Positions 55,048 to 64,000 of a stretch of 64,000 bases of DNA are shown here, in pieces. Position 1 is the stretch's first letter. The number at the start of each line of letters is the position of its first letter. Both the position numbers and the translations under genes were made by a program. The stretch comes from Anaerocolumna sp. AGMB13020 (GTDB lineage: Bacteria; Bacillota; Clostridia; Lachnospirales; Lachnospiraceae): contig NZ_CP136910.1 of NCBI RefSeq assembly GCF_033100115.1, positions 3,496,001 through 3,560,000 of the forward strand. Reading direction: 5' to 3'. Below the pieces are notes generated by a model that did not search any database, was not told the DNA's origin, and was given only the letters and a program-made list of their open reading frames with translations.

Positions 55048-56049
55048 TTACAATTTAGCCAGATATTTAGCAGTACGAATCATCTGGCTGGTAAAGGAAT
55101 TTTCATTATCATACCAGGCAGCAATCTTAACCAGGGTATCCTCCCCCAGTGCTGTAACCTTTGTCTGTGTTGCATCAAACAGTCCACCATATGTCATACC
55201 GATAATATCAGAAGATACCAGCTCCTCCTCTGTATATCCATATTGCTCAGAACGGGATTGCTTCATTTTCTCATTGACCTGAGCTGCTGTTACTGAGCCC
55301 CTTACAACCACTGTTAATTCAGTTAAGGAGCCGGTCATAACCGGTACTCTCTGAGAGGTACCATCCAGCTTACCGTCTAAGGAAGGGATAACCAGACCGA
55401 TAGCTTTGGCAGCTCCCGTTGAGGTTGGAATAATATTGCTTGCAGCCGTACGTGCCCTGCGCAGGTCTCCTTTGGCATGAGGGGCATCCAGTGTATTCTG
55501 ATCATTGGTATAAGCATGTATGGTGGTCATAAAGCCTTTTCTTACAGGTGCCAGTTCGTTTAGGAAATATGCCATGGGAGCAAGACAATTGGTGGTGCAG
55601 GAAGCAGCGGATACAATAGCATCCCTTTTCGTTAAGGTGTGCTCGTTGACTCCATAAACAATAGTTGGCAGATCGCTTCCGGCAGCAGTAGAAATCAATA
55701 CTTTCTTTGCCCCTGCATTAATATGAGCCTGAGAGCCTTTTTTGCAGGCAAAGAAGCCGGTACATTCTAATACCACATCTATACTGAGCTCTTTCCAGGG
55801 AAGGTTTGTAGGATCTTTTTCTGCATAGATTGGTATCGTAACGCCATCTACGATTAAACTGTTTTCTGTGTAAGAAACCTCTTTGTCATAGCGCCCTTGT
55901 GAAGTATCATATTTTAGCAGATGTGCTAGCATCTTAGGGCTTGTCAGGTCATTGATCGCTGCAATTCGATATCCTTCTGTGCCAAAAAGCTGTCTGAAGG
56001 CAAGCCTTCCTATTCTTCCAAATCCGTTTATTGCTATGTTATTTCCCAT
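55048..56049 (-). CDS. gap: Glyceraldehyde-3-phosphate dehydrogenase, type I
   Basis: 333 residues. NAD-binding N-terminus [14 protein letters not shown], catalytic [12 protein letters not shown] (active Cys in the middle), [20 protein letters not shown] and WYDNENSF. Converts glyceraldehyde-3-phosphate to 1,3-bisphosphoglycerate. It stands alone, without pgk or tpi, and divergent from an AraC gene. It may therefore be a secondary copy under its own control. ATG at 56049 follows GAAAGG. Confidence 0.95.
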   Translation of the reverse strand: MGNNIAINGFGRIGRLAFRQLFGTEGYRIAAINDLTSPKMLAHLLKYDTSQGRYDKEVSYTENSLIVDGVTIPIYAEKDPTNLPWKELSIDVVLECTGFFACKKGSQAHINAGAKKVLISTAAGSDLPTIVYGVNEHTLTKRDAIVSAASCTTNCLAPMAYFLNELAPVRKGFMTTIHAYTNDQNTLDAPHAKGDLRRARTAASNIIPTSTGAAKAIGLVIPSLDGKLDGTSQRVPVMTGSLTELTVVVRGSVTAAQVNEKMKQSRSEQYGYTEEELVSSDIIGMTYGGLFDATQTKVTALGEDTLVKIAAWYDNENSFTSQMIRTAKYLAKL

Positions 56050-56158
56050 AACATCCACCTTTCTTTCTTTATTTTACATCCTTATTATATTGCTAGCGGT
56101 TATGTGGTACAATGTTAAAAATGAAGCATTTAACTATACTATCTGTCAGGAGAGAAGC

Positions 56159-57013
56159 ATGCCCCAATATGATCGCCATAAAGGCAGAACTGTGTTAATT
56201 GAATTTATAACAGCCGAAGCTTTTGAGAGCCTTCCTTATGCAGAGAGATTTACTCTGATCTTTCTAACAACAGGAAGTATAAGCGGAACTTTAAATGACC
56301 GTCCGATAAAAATTACTGCCCCTGGTATCCTGTGTATATCAAAAGACGATAAAGTAGAGATTTTTGAGAAAGAGAATGCCTTTGCCCAGTCCTTTTGTTT
56401 CCATCCAGTTTTTCTGAACAGTATTCCGATAGCAGAGGGACAGGACTATATCGCAACCAAGTTAAAAATACGAACAGGAATATCTCTTTTTGAAAGGGAT
56501 GGCCTGCACACAGGAGTACCGCTTATTACGGAAAAAGCCTATCCGCAATTGTTGGAGTGGTTCTTCGTCCTGGGAACAGAGGTGTATGCTCAAAGTGATT
56601 CCAGGTGGGTATGCAGAATCAAGCGATACCTGATACAGATACTCGGGCTGCTTGAGGATTTGAACCGCCAAAGTGAACAATCACCCGTTGATATTGTATT
56701 GGAATATATACATACCAATTATTCCGATAAAATCAGCCTTGTGGATTTGACAAGCTGCGCTCACTTAAACCGGGTATCCTTAAATAAGCTGTTTCAGGAC
56801 AGATGTGGCAATACAGCAATGGGTTATCTCCTTTCCCACAGGCTAAAGGTAGCCGGCGACCTGCTAACCCATACAGGTATGAGCCTTAATGAGATTGCAC
56901 GCTCTACAGGGTTTGAGTATGATACCTATTTTATCAAGCAATTCACTGCAAAGGTTGGGATGTCACCTACAGTCTATCGGAATACTACCCGCGAGATGGC
57001 GGCGGCTTTATAG
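56159..57013 (+). CDS. AraC-family regulator
   Basis: 284 residues. N-terminal cupin-like sensing part and C-terminal double helix-turn-helix (ISLVDLTSCAHLNRVSLNKLFQD, LNEIARSTGFEYDTYFIKQFTAKVGMSPTVYR). AGGAGAG precedes the ATG. Divergent from gap across about 110 bases, so it may control it; this is inference. Confidence 0.9.
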   Translation: MPQYDRHKGRTVLIEFITAEAFESLPYAERFTLIFLTTGSISGTLNDRPIKITAPGILCISKDDKVEIFEKENAFAQSFCFHPVFLNSIPIAEGQDYIATKLKIRTGISLFERDGLHTGVPLITEKAYPQLLEWFFVLGTEVYAQSDSRWVCRIKRYLIQILGLLEDLNRQSEQSPVDIVLEYIHTNYSDKISLVDLTSCAHLNRVSLNKLFQDRCGNTAMGYLLSHRLKVAGDLLTHTGMSLNEIARSTGFEYDTYFIKQFTAKVGMSPTVYRNTTREMAAAL

Positions 57014-57100
57014 ATACTTTGAAGAAATAAAATTAAGGGATGACATAATGCCAAGTATATTGTAAAAGGGAAAAGGAATATTTCGATATGCTGTAGATAA

Positions 57101-57140
57101 TTAGCAACGAAGTAGGTCTAAAGCAACCTACTTTGTTATT
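57101..57140. terminator. Terminator between AraC gene and the protease cluster
   Basis: AACGAAGTAGGT pairs with ACCTACTTTGTT, with T/A-rich flanks on both sides. Confidence 0.7.
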
Positions 57141-57202
57141 GTTTAGAGTTTATTTCTAAAAGTATTGATTTTCATGATAAGGTAAAATGAAGAAAATTAT
57201 CT

Positions 57203-57736
57203 TTATCTATTTCTACTCTTCAGATATGATATTAAATCATCTGCAGCTAAACCTGAACTGCTATTTTTTGAAACAACATTATCTGAATCAATTGATAATG
57301 CTGCATGCGCTGAATTATTATTAATTATATATTGACCATACCCTAATCCTTTGCATACATAAGTGTTGTTATCGCTAGATAAGAAACCATTATATTTTTC
57401 TAAGAATAACAGAACTTGTCCGTCTTTGGTTAAAATCGGATCTTCTTCGGAAAATGTTTGTAAAACATTTATTGTTTTCGATTCTAGATTACCTTGTACG
57501 ATTTCATTAACATTCACCTCTGAAACATAAAATTTTGTACCAACTTCATCAATTATTTCAGGGCTTCCATAAACATTCCCAAGAATAATTAACTCACTAT
57601 TATCCTGTAAGTTCTCAATAGAGGCAGGTACGAAGTCTAGTTTGAGGTGAACAGAGTTTTTATTAGGTGTGTCGTATGTAACTACAGTTACTAAAATAGT
57701 CATTACTACTGCTAAGGCATATATTCTTTTTTTCAT
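57203..57736 (-). CDS. Secreted protein of the metalloprotease cluster
   Basis: 177 residues with a signal peptide or membrane anchor (residues 1-21). The rest is beta-rich with ELIILGNVYGSPEIIDEV and GQVLLFLEKYNGF, a pattern of secreted proteins that travel with small metalloproteases. It lies 14 bases behind the protease gene in the same direction. Possible inhibitor, chaperone or partner; function not known. Confidence 0.65.
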   Translation of the reverse strand: MKKRIYALAVVMTILVTVVTYDTPNKNSVHLKLDFVPASIENLQDNSELIILGNVYGSPEIIDEVGTKFYVSEVNVNEIVQGNLESKTINVLQTFSEEDPILTKDGQVLLFLEKYNGFLSSDNNTYVCKGLGYGQYIINNNSAHAALSIDSDNVVSKNSSSGLAADDLISYLKSRNR

Positions 57737-57750
57737 ATTCTACCCCCTTA

Positions 57751-58302
57751 TTAATAATTAGAATTAACACCATCAATATCATCTTTTTCTGGTTTAGCAC
57801 TGCCTTTGTACCCGGAGTTTCTCATTAAAACGGTCATATCACTTATATCATCTAACCGAAAGGAGTGTCCCATTTCATGAGATACAAGTTCAGCTCCGTT
57901 TCCGCTAAAAGAACTATCGTAATATTCATTTAATTTTATATATGAGTTGTCAGGAAATAGAATTGGTATTGGAGCCTGACAATGTCCGTGCCAGCCTGTA
58001 TTACCATAGTCTTTACTAGTAAATTCTATATTATAGTGGGTATAGAAGTCCGTTTCTTTTGAAACATATATTCTAGCACTGCTTGTGTTCCATGCACTAA
58101 CTCCACTAGTAATAATGGAGGAATAATTTTTAGTTCCATTTTGGAGATAATAATACTTCAAGCTGTATTGGCTGGTGTTAAAATTCTTAGATCCCCATAG
58201 AATTGAGTAAGCCATAACTTTATTGGTTGAGACATAAGTACCGAAAACGAGTGCTAGTAACAGAATAATACTGAAAATTCTTTTGATGTGTTTCGATTTC
58301 AT
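57751..58302 (-). CDS. Secreted matrixin-like zinc metalloprotease
   Basis: 183 residues. Signal peptide about 1-30. The zinc site HEMGHSFRLDD is the HExxHxxxxxD form of some metzincins, and a downstream Met (DMTVLMRN) gives the Met-turn. The ATG at 58302 follows AAGGAGG. Substrate unknown. Short for the family, essentially a bare catalytic domain. Confidence 0.85.
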   Translation of the reverse strand: MKSKHIKRIFSIILLLALVFGTYVSTNKVMAYSILWGSKNFNTSQYSLKYYYLQNGTKNYSSIITSGVSAWNTSSARIYVSKETDFYTHYNIEFTSKDYGNTGWHGHCQAPIPILFPDNSYIKLNEYYDSSFSGNGAELVSHEMGHSFRLDDISDMTVLMRNSGYKGSAKPEKDDIDGVNSNY

Positions 58303-58420
58303 TAATAACTCCTCCTTCATCCAATTTGTTTTGTAATCCTCATCTTACCTTATTTATGTCATATTAAAATTCGTTGAATTTTAAATATAACCTTAATCAG
58401 TAAATAGTGATAGTACTAAA

Positions 58421-58801
58421 TTACTTGTTATTATATAAGTAATAATTACTATCTATCTTTACGGCAATAGCTTTCTTGTATTCCTTGTTTTTGATATCAT
58501 ATATTTCTGTCTTGCTATCTAATATGCTTGCATCCCCGTTTCTCATTTTATAATAGGGGCTACGAACATTACCTTGTAATTTAAACTTGGTGGTACCAAG
58601 CAGCTCTCCAATTTGTTCTTCTGAAATGGCAACTCTTTCGTTGTTTTCATTATATTGACACTCATATGTTACTCCCTTTAACTTTAAGTAATCTCCCCAT
58701 TTTAAATTTGAAAATCCAAATCTATCCAAACGAAATCCCCAAATTACTGTTGCAAGAATTAATAGTGAAAGAGTTATAATTAAGAACTTATGTTTTTTCA
58801 T
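58421..58801 (-). CDS. Membrane-anchored small protein upstream of the protease
   Basis: 126 residues from MKKHKFLIITLSLLIL behind GGAGG. One N-terminal membrane segment, then an extracytoplasmic domain of about 100 residues with no motif I recognise (SEEQIGELLGTTKFKLQGNV). Same direction as the protease genes, so perhaps one cluster. Confidence 0.65.
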   Translation of the reverse strand: MKKHKFLIITLSLLILATVIWGFRLDRFGFSNLKWGDYLKLKGVTYECQYNENNERVAISEEQIGELLGTTKFKLQGNVRSPYYKMRNGDASILDSKTEIYDIKNKEYKKAIAVKIDSNYYLYNNK

Positions 58802-59220
58802 AATAAACCTCCAAAAATAATTTATTCTATGTAGTTGCATTATATTTATTTTAGCAATAATTACATTAAATGTAAATGTTTTCTGTCTATTCTACGATTT
58901 TTATGCATATTCTATGTCTATTTTCGGATGTTTAAATTAAATATAGAATAAAAAACTAATATAACATAAAAATTATATGATTAAATTAACGACAAAAAAA
59001 AGACTTAATAAGCTTAACGAGAATAAGAATAGCACTTGAAATCGTTGTAAGGGGCATATTTAACTCAGTAGAAAAGTCTCCCTAGATATTGTAGTTTGTT
59101 ATATATATAATTTACTTGCAGGATAGATACCTTTAGAGGAATATGGCAGTCAGAGCGCTTTATTCGCCCTGTAAAATACAACGAAACGAAAAAACGATAT
59201 GTTAAGGGATGGAGAAGGAA
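58802..59220. other. AT-rich gap
   Basis: Very AT-rich (especially 58860-59040). TATAAT at 59106 has no matching -35. I see no gene or repeat. Confidence 0.5.
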
Positions 59221-60096
59221 ATGAAAAATATAACAACAAGACAATTCCGAATACTTGCAGATCATATGGAAATCTATCAGTTCATGACGAATATTTATGA
59301 AAAGGACTGGAGAAACGGGGTTCCAGCACCGTTTTTTGAGTATGCTTTATCCTCCTCCTGGATGGATAAGTCCTATACGCACAGAAACCGGATATGGGAG
59401 GATCAGGGGGAGATCGTTGCCTTTTGTTTTACTGAAAATCCGGTAACAGATATATTCTTTAACCTCAAACCTGGATATGAAGAGCTTGCAGAGGAGATGG
59501 TTCAATATGCAGATGAATATATGCCGCATATAGACTCTGAATTTCAGCTAAGGTTATTTAAAGGGCAGAAGGCTATTATAGAAGCAGCCAGAAAGCAAGG
59601 CTATCAACAGGTCGGTGAAAATATGGATATGATTTATGAATACGATAAACCACTGGATTACAAGCTTCCAGAAGGGTTTCGTTTTGTAGAACAGGGAAAA
59701 TTCGATGTTGCCAAATCTATGGAATGCTGCTGGAAAGGCTTTGATCATGAAGCGGAGGAAGGTCCCTGGAATGGAGATGCAGAAGCGGGATATCATTTAT
59801 TGCAGGCGCCTCATGCCACCAAGCAGTATGCCGTTGCAATTGAAAATGAAGCCGGAGAATATGTCTGTTGGGCGGGCATGTGGTGGGTTCCGGAAAATAA
59901 TCTGGCATATATGGAACCTCTTTGCACCATACCTGAATACCGAAAGATGGGTTTGGCAGCAGCAGCTCTTTCTGAACTATATCGTAGAATGAAACCTTTG
60001 GGAGCTACTCATATGACCGGAGGCAGTAATCCTTTCTATGCGAAGATAGGCTATAAGCCGATGATTAACTGGACCTGCTGGAAGAAAGAACAGTAA
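59221..60096 (+). CDS. Two-domain GNAT family protein
   Basis: 291 residues. The C-terminal GNAT core is CTIPEYRKMGLAAAALSELYRRM (acetyl-CoA loop) and GGSNPFYAKIGYKPM. The N-terminal ~150 residues form a second, degenerate GNAT-like half. ATG at 59221 follows GGAGAAGG; the upstream ATG at 59209 abuts its own AAGGG. Substrate unknown. Confidence 0.85.
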   Translation: MKNITTRQFRILADHMEIYQFMTNIYEKDWRNGVPAPFFEYALSSSWMDKSYTHRNRIWEDQGEIVAFCFTENPVTDIFFNLKPGYEELAEEMVQYADEYMPHIDSEFQLRLFKGQKAIIEAARKQGYQQVGENMDMIYEYDKPLDYKLPEGFRFVEQGKFDVAKSMECCWKGFDHEAEEGPWNGDAEAGYHLLQAPHATKQYAVAIENEAGEYVCWAGMWWVPENNLAYMEPLCTIPEYRKMGLAAAALSELYRRMKPLGATHMTGGSNPFYAKIGYKPMINWTCWKKEQ

Positions 60097-60245
60097 GTAC
60101 TTATGTTTGTATATAACTACCAAAGAAACAGCTGATTTACCTGATACCTCCTATCATTTCATTCATTGTAGTTTGGATTTTAGTTGTTTATACTATTATA
60201 CAAACTGAAAGGCGTGATTGTAAGAAGAGTATAGGAGGGCAGCGG

Positions 60246-60656
60246 ATGGATGAAGCGAAAAAAATTGTATGTACCTTAATTATTCCCAGTAAAATTTACA
60301 GGGAACTAAAGGCGGAGGTAAGGGAACTCTTTGCAGAAGAGGAGGGGGTATTTTCGGTACAATTCCCGGCAGATACGGCAGAAAATACATTTCTGGGAGA
60401 GTTTATCTGTGCCTTTTGTGAAGTGGTATTAATCATGAATAACCCCAAATATGAAATTACGGAAGAGTGTCAGTTAAGCACTGAGCTGTTAAGGTTTGGC
60501 ACCTCGGAGGAATCTTACTGTCTTTTGGTGAATATAAAATATCCCGGTTCTGATAAAGTACATCATGACACACTGTATTTTAAAGAAGTATCCCAAAGCT
60601 TAGGGTTTTACACCTTTGAACTGCTGGGGGATCAGACTCTTTTTTCCATAGATTAG
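60246..60656 (+). CDS. Unrecognised small soluble protein
   Basis: 136 residues behind GGAGGGC. Starts MDEAKKIVCTLIIPSKIYREL; mixed fold, no membrane segment. I do not recognise the family. Confidence 0.6.
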   Translation: MDEAKKIVCTLIIPSKIYRELKAEVRELFAEEEGVFSVQFPADTAENTFLGEFICAFCEVVLIMNNPKYEITEECQLSTELLRFGTSEESYCLLVNIKYPGSDKVHHDTLYFKEVSQSLGFYTFELLGDQTLFSID

Positions 60657-60698
60657 TAAGGTCGGAAGCTGCAGGGAATTCCTGTAGCACACGGATTT

Positions 60699-61090
60699 AA
60701 TGTTGCGTAATTCGATTAAGTATATAGCTGGCGCTTTATGCCTTTGGTGGTTTGGGAGTCAAAGTGTACTGCATTGGATTGGCTTGCCTTATTATAAAAT
60801 AGTCAAGTTGGCTTTGATGTTCTGAAAGCAGACACCAGGAAAAAAATGAAGTAATGGCAATGGCTTCTTGTGGTCCTATATACTGTACTTCTGCTATTTG
60901 TCAAAATAGTGATTGGGGAGGGGTCAAGCCGGTAGTTGAATTTCGGAAATTGAGTCTGGTGAAATTCCTCTTTCAGTATATCTACTATGCTTTTGGAACG
61001 GTACTTTTTATGTTGATTTTAATTTGGGGCAGAAGGCAAGTGATATTTGGTTTCACAAGGAGAAAATCCCATATGGAGGAATTGATATTC
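60699..61090 (+). pseudogene. Decayed membrane-protein gene
   Basis: A first piece reads MLRNSIKYIAGALCLWWFGS to LALMF and stops at 60822. A second frame from about 60854 continues with KPVVEFRKLSLVKFLFQYIYYA and a hydrophobic stretch. A third frame near 61020 gives GQKASDIWFHKEKIPYGGI. Together they look like one CPBP-like or similar membrane protein broken by two frameshifts. It overlaps the 3' end of the AraC gene on the other strand. Confidence 0.5.
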
Positions 61091-62014
61091 CTGCCTGTAC
61101 TTCGTTGGAGAGCAGCCTTTTAGCTTGCGAAAGACCTTTGAGTAGTAATTGGGGTCTGTAAAACCTACATTAAGAGCTATTTCTGTTATGGAGATATCAG
61201 AACCTGTAACATAGAACAAGCTTTTTTCTATACGGTATTCAATTAGATATTCGAAAAGTGGAATCCCCATATATCTTTTAAATAAACGGCAGCATTCGCT
61301 TTTGCATAAATTAATATGTCTGGCAACATCCTCTAACTCAATCTTTAAAGTAAAATGATTCTCTAGATAGGTTAAGATCTGTTTTATTCTTTTGATATTC
61401 TGTTCCTCAAATTTTTTCGTTTCTTTTACCTGGTGTGGTCTGTTGCTTGCAAAGGTACGCCAAAGCTTCAGCAGCAGCAACTGTGTATCCAGCTCTCTGT
61501 AATAGCTCTCCTGTTTCGTTATGACAGAAAGCTGCATTAAATAGCTTATAATCTCAGTATGCCAGTTTTCTGACAAGTCGAAATGGAAAGAAGAAAAGCT
61601 TGTATCCTGTTGAAGGGGATTAACATATTTGTGCTGAATAAGACTCCCTTCATAGCCATAAATAATTTTCGGATTGAAGGTAACGGAGAGATAATTACAA
61701 TCTTTATTCTTATCCATACGCCCTGTGTGCAGGGTATTGGAATTCCCAAAAAGTGCCTCCCCCTCGGTGAGATAAAAGATATCTTCATTAATCTGATAAA
61801 ACATATTTCCTGAAAGAACCAGTGTAAATTCTATTTCTTTATGCCAATGCCATAGGAAAGAACCAGAGGTATACTTAGAAAGTGTTTCTTCGCTTACCAG
61901 CACAGGAAACTGATAGCTGCCGTGTTCCTTTAATTCTTTCTGTGTCGGGTCTGTTATTATTTGAATTTTATTTGTAGTTATATTTTGCAGGTTATCCGTT
62001 GTGTCAATCTTCAT
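61019..62014 (-). CDS. AraC-family regulator with cupin sensor
   Basis: 331 residues. Cupin-type N-terminus (WHWHKEIEFTLVLSGNMFYQINEDIFYLTEGEALFGNSN) and C-terminal double helix-turn-helix ending FRKLKGCSPTKYRQEYQ. About 20 further residues (FLHMGFSPCETKYH) are unusual for the family and overlap a decayed gene on the other strand. Divergent from the permease gene at 62315. Confidence 0.9.
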   Translation of the reverse strand: MKIDTTDNLQNITTNKIQIITDPTQKELKEHGSYQFPVLVSEETLSKYTSGSFLWHWHKEIEFTLVLSGNMFYQINEDIFYLTEGEALFGNSNTLHTGRMDKNKDCNYLSVTFNPKIIYGYEGSLIQHKYVNPLQQDTSFSSFHFDLSENWHTEIISYLMQLSVITKQESYYRELDTQLLLLKLWRTFASNRPHQVKETKKFEEQNIKRIKQILTYLENHFTLKIELEDVARHINLCKSECCRLFKRYMGIPLFEYLIEYRIEKSLFYVTGSDISITEIALNVGFTDPNYYSKVFRKLKGCSPTKYRQEYQFLHMGFSPCETKYHLPSAPN

Positions 62015-62314
62015 AGAAGGTACCTCGTTTCAATTCAGTTCATCATATAGAAAATGTAATTGATATAATCTGTAATTCTCAATTTATTACCTGAATATAT
62101 AATGATTGTAGCGTATGCTAGTTCGTTTATCAATGAAAACCGCAATATTTTCCCTATATATCGCAGAATATTAAAGGTTTTTCTCTGATAAGCTGATAAA
62201 CTGTTAATTAAGACGGAGAACTGAAGACGGAGCATATATGAAAAACACTGTACCATTATAGGAGCCAGGGAATAGCAGTTTTCAGACACGTCCAAAGGGA
62301 AGGAGAAAGATAAA

Positions 62315-63043
62315 ATGGATTATTGGATGATTATAGCGGTATTATGTGCGTATGTTGTTAAAGGACTTTGTGCCTTTGCCAATACCTTGGTATTCAGTAC
62401 CATACTTAGCTTTAGAACAAGTAATTTAAATATTACGCCGATTGAATTGATTGTAGGATATCCTGCAAATGCAATTATAGCCTGGAAGGAAAAGAAGTCT
62501 CTTCAATGGAAAATCTGGATACCGCTTTCCGTCCTTGTAATCGCAGGAAGTATACCTGGGGCGTTATTGTTAAAAAATGCAGACAATAGAATCATTAAGA
62601 TTTTTTTTGGCATTGCGGTAGCAGCCATTGGTGTGGAGATGTTTTTTCGTGAGAGCCGGCAGGTAAAGAAGAAGTCTTCACCATTTGTTTTGTGGATAAT
62701 AGGTGCTGTTTCGGGACTTCTGTGTGGATTGTTCGGTATCGGCGCCTTACTGGCCGCATATGTTGGACGGACAGCAGATAATAACCAATCTTTTCGAGGA
62801 AATCTCTGTATGGTGTTTTTGGTGGAGAATACCTTTAGAATTCTATTGTATCTGGCAGCAGGAATTATAACCCCCGGCATAATGAAAACGTCTGTTTTTC
62901 TGCTGCCCTTTATGCTGATCGGACTGGGAATTGGCAATTACCTGGCCCGTATCCTGGATGAAAGGAAAGTGAAAAAGGTGGTTATCCTTTCTCTGATAAT
63001 ATCAGGTGTCTGGTTAGTGCTAAAGAATATAAGCTGGCTGTGA
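62315..63043 (+). CDS. TauE/SafE (TSUP) family permease
   Basis: 242 residues, about eight membrane segments in two halves. The repeat motif is clear in the second half (GLLCGLFGIGALLAAYVGRT). TSUP proteins move sulfonates, sulfite or related anions; substrate not predictable here. GGAAGGAGAAAG precedes the ATG. Likely controlled by the divergent AraC regulator. Confidence 0.85.
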   Translation: MDYWMIIAVLCAYVVKGLCAFANTLVFSTILSFRTSNLNITPIELIVGYPANAIIAWKEKKSLQWKIWIPLSVLVIAGSIPGALLLKNADNRIIKIFFGIAVAAIGVEMFFRESRQVKKKSSPFVLWIIGAVSGLLCGLFGIGALLAAYVGRTADNNQSFRGNLCMVFLVENTFRILLYLAAGIITPGIMKTSVFLLPFMLIGLGIGNYLARILDERKVKKVVILSLIISGVWLVLKNISWL

Positions 63044-63066
63044 TTCAATTGTACTCCAGAAGCTGA

Positions 63067-63141
63067 GATTCATGTGTAATACTACAGCTATGATTCATGT
63101 GTAATACTGCAGCTATGATTCATGTGTAATACTGTGGCTGT
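63067..63141. repeat. 25-bp tandem repeat, three copies
   Basis: GATTCATGTGTAATACT-ACAGCTAT starts at 63067, 63092 and 63117; the third copy diverges at its end. It directly follows the permease gene. Confidence 0.88.
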
Positions 63142-63167
63142 AATTTTTATTGTAAATCTCAAAAGAT

Positions 63168-63197
63168 TTGACAGATTTCCCGTTTATGTGATATGAT
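63168..63197 (+). promoter_or_regulatory. Promoter of the DUF2798 gene
   Basis: TTGACA (63168-63173), 18 bases, TATGAT (63192-63197). Confidence 0.75.
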
Positions 63198-63255
63198 TAA
63201 TATAACTGATTTAGAGATATTGTATTAAAGATGCAAATGGTAGTGAAGATATGAT

Positions 63256-63310
63256 AACAGCAAGTGTCATTCGTAGCGAAAGTTAGGAAGGATACCTGCT
63301 GTTTTTTTTG
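63256..63310 (+). terminator. Attenuator-like terminator in the leader of the DUF2798 gene
   Basis: AACAGCA pairs with TGCTGTT, extended by GTGTC with GATAC, and encloses TTCGTAGCGAA. Eight T follow. It lies between promoter and gene, about 50 bases before the start codon. The gene would therefore need read-through or antitermination. Confidence 0.7.
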
Positions 63311-63351
63311 CGTTCAAATCAGTTTAAAAACATATTAAGAGAGGTAGCGAT

Positions 63352-63834
63352 ATGCCGCAGAACAAGAGAGAAAGTATGATTTTTACAGTAATGATGTGTT
63401 TTTTTATGGTGCTTTGGATGAGCATCTATAATGTTTCCCTTCACATGAAGGGGTTGTCCCTGACAAGTGTAAAAGAAGCCTGGACGGGGTTTCCTATTGC
63501 CTTTATAGTCGCCTTATGCTGTGACGTATTTATCGTTTCGGGGGCTGCCAAAGGATTTGCCTTCCGTTATCTGCTCAAAGCAGAAAGCAGCAATATACAA
63601 AAGGCCATAACAGTGTCCTGTTGTATGGTAATACCTATGGTTATTATCATGTCTTTATATGGGGCTTTTGAAGCTTGTTTTCAATCGGGGGCATGGAAGC
63701 AGCTTCCGGTTATCTGGATGTTCAATATCCCAAAGAATCTTATAATGGCACTTCCCCTTCAGTTATTACTGGCAGGTCCTATAATCAGAAGACTTTTTAG
63801 AAAAGCATTTCCTGTAGGGAAGGTACTGGATTAA
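63352..63834 (+). CDS. DUF2798 membrane protein
   Basis: 160 residues with four membrane segments arranged as two repeated halves (MIFTVMMCFFMVLWMSIYN..., ITVSCCMVIPMVIIMSLYG...), the DUF2798 pattern. Function unknown. AGAGGTAG precedes the ATG. Convergent with an HxlR-type regulator, a frequent partner of small transporters. Confidence 0.8.
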   Translation: MPQNKRESMIFTVMMCFFMVLWMSIYNVSLHMKGLSLTSVKEAWTGFPIAFIVALCCDVFIVSGAAKGFAFRYLLKAESSNIQKAITVSCCMVIPMVIIMSLYGAFEACFQSGAWKQLPVIWMFNIPKNLIMALPLQLLLAGPIIRRLFRKAFPVGKVLD

Positions 63835-63853
63835 ACATTGGTATTCAGGGGGA

Positions 63854-64000
63854 TTAAGGGAGGATATTCTGGCAAACATTCTCCTTTAAGTTTTCCTTCC
63901 CCCAATTGCACATTTCTGACAGGACAGGCATAAGTGACAGGCCTTTTTCAGTTAAGGTATATTCCACTTTAGGAGGAATCTGCTGGTACTCTGTCCGTAT
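63854..64000 (-). CDS. HxlR-family regulator (partial, 3' end)
   Basis: The last 48 codons: RTEYQQIPPKVEYTLTEKG then LSLMPVLSEMCNWG is the wing and terminal helix of HxlR regulators. The gene continues beyond the window edge. HxlR proteins sense redox or electrophiles through an N-terminal Cys, not visible here. Confidence 0.88.
   Translation of the reverse strand: MRTEYQQIPPKVEYTLTEKGLSLMPVLSEMCNWGKENLKENVCQNILP

Noticed and set aside
62035..62295. 86-codon minus-strand frame between the AraC and permease genes
   Set aside because: No ribosome binding site, and it covers the divergent promoter region; the translated sequence shows no domain.

Overview
The window comes from a low-GC, Gram-positive clostridium, most likely a member of the Lachnospiraceae. 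The reasons are the Bacillus/Clostridium-type order of the S10-spc-alpha ribosomal protein clusters, an L14e-like KOW protein between map and infA, an enlarged L17, a zinc-free S4, and ecfA1-ecfA2-ecfT-truA-rplM-rpsI downstream. Strong AAGGAGG ribosome binding sites, a VPKTG sortase anchor, T-box leaders and a GEMM-I (c-di-GMP) element fit the same group. This assignment is inference from gene content; no database was searched.

Layout. 1-4830: 3' part of a Cna-B/SpaA repeat adhesin, then a secreted transglutaminase-like protein behind a c-di-GMP riboswitch. 4890-22220: the ribosomal protein superoperon from rpsJ to rplQ with secY, adk, map, infA, rpmJ and rpoA. It is preceded by a consensus promoter and a long structured leader. 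22245-28476: lepB on the opposite strand, a 1 kb non-coding stretch with a 36-bp minisatellite, the ECF transporter core (ecfA1-ecfA2-ecfT), truA, rplM and rpsI.

28459-48985: an integrative element inserted in the transcription terminator of rpsI, bounded by a 24-bp direct repeat (23/24 identical). Its left end carries a complete ISL3-family insertion sequence with 8-bp target duplications. The element has a tyrosine integrase and CI-like repressor on one strand. A Cro-like regulator, an excisionase, a DUF3987 helicase/primase-type protein, small genes, a small terminase subunit and a sigma factor lie on the other. The sigma factor is split by an in-frame stop. No capsid, portal, tail or large terminase gene is present. 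This is the architecture of a phage-inducible chromosomal island (phage satellite). The cargo includes a RES-domain protein, a large HEPN (RX4H) protein, a likely immunity-gene cluster and a second-type methionyl-tRNA synthetase with its own T-box. Families of 16-bp palindromes and several structured non-coding segments mark possible replication, packaging or regulatory sites.

48962-51945: the right junction repeats the left-end structure (att core, 12 nt, integrase 3' end), so a sister element was integrated in tandem and has since decayed. Behind the remnant sit a T-box-controlled threonyl-tRNA synthetase without a TGS domain and an overlapping 2H phosphoesterase gene. A 39-bp terminator sequence occurs identically at 43309 and 51905.

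52043-64000: a second transglutaminase-like protein and a zone of small regulators and broken genes (ABC ATPase tail, DUF1963). These are followed by a glyceraldehyde-3-phosphate dehydrogenase with a divergent AraC regulator and a small secreted metalloprotease cluster. A two-part GNAT protein, a decayed membrane protein, an AraC regulator divergent from a TauE/SafE permease, a DUF2798 membrane protein behind an attenuator-like hairpin, and the 3' end of an HxlR regulator complete the window.
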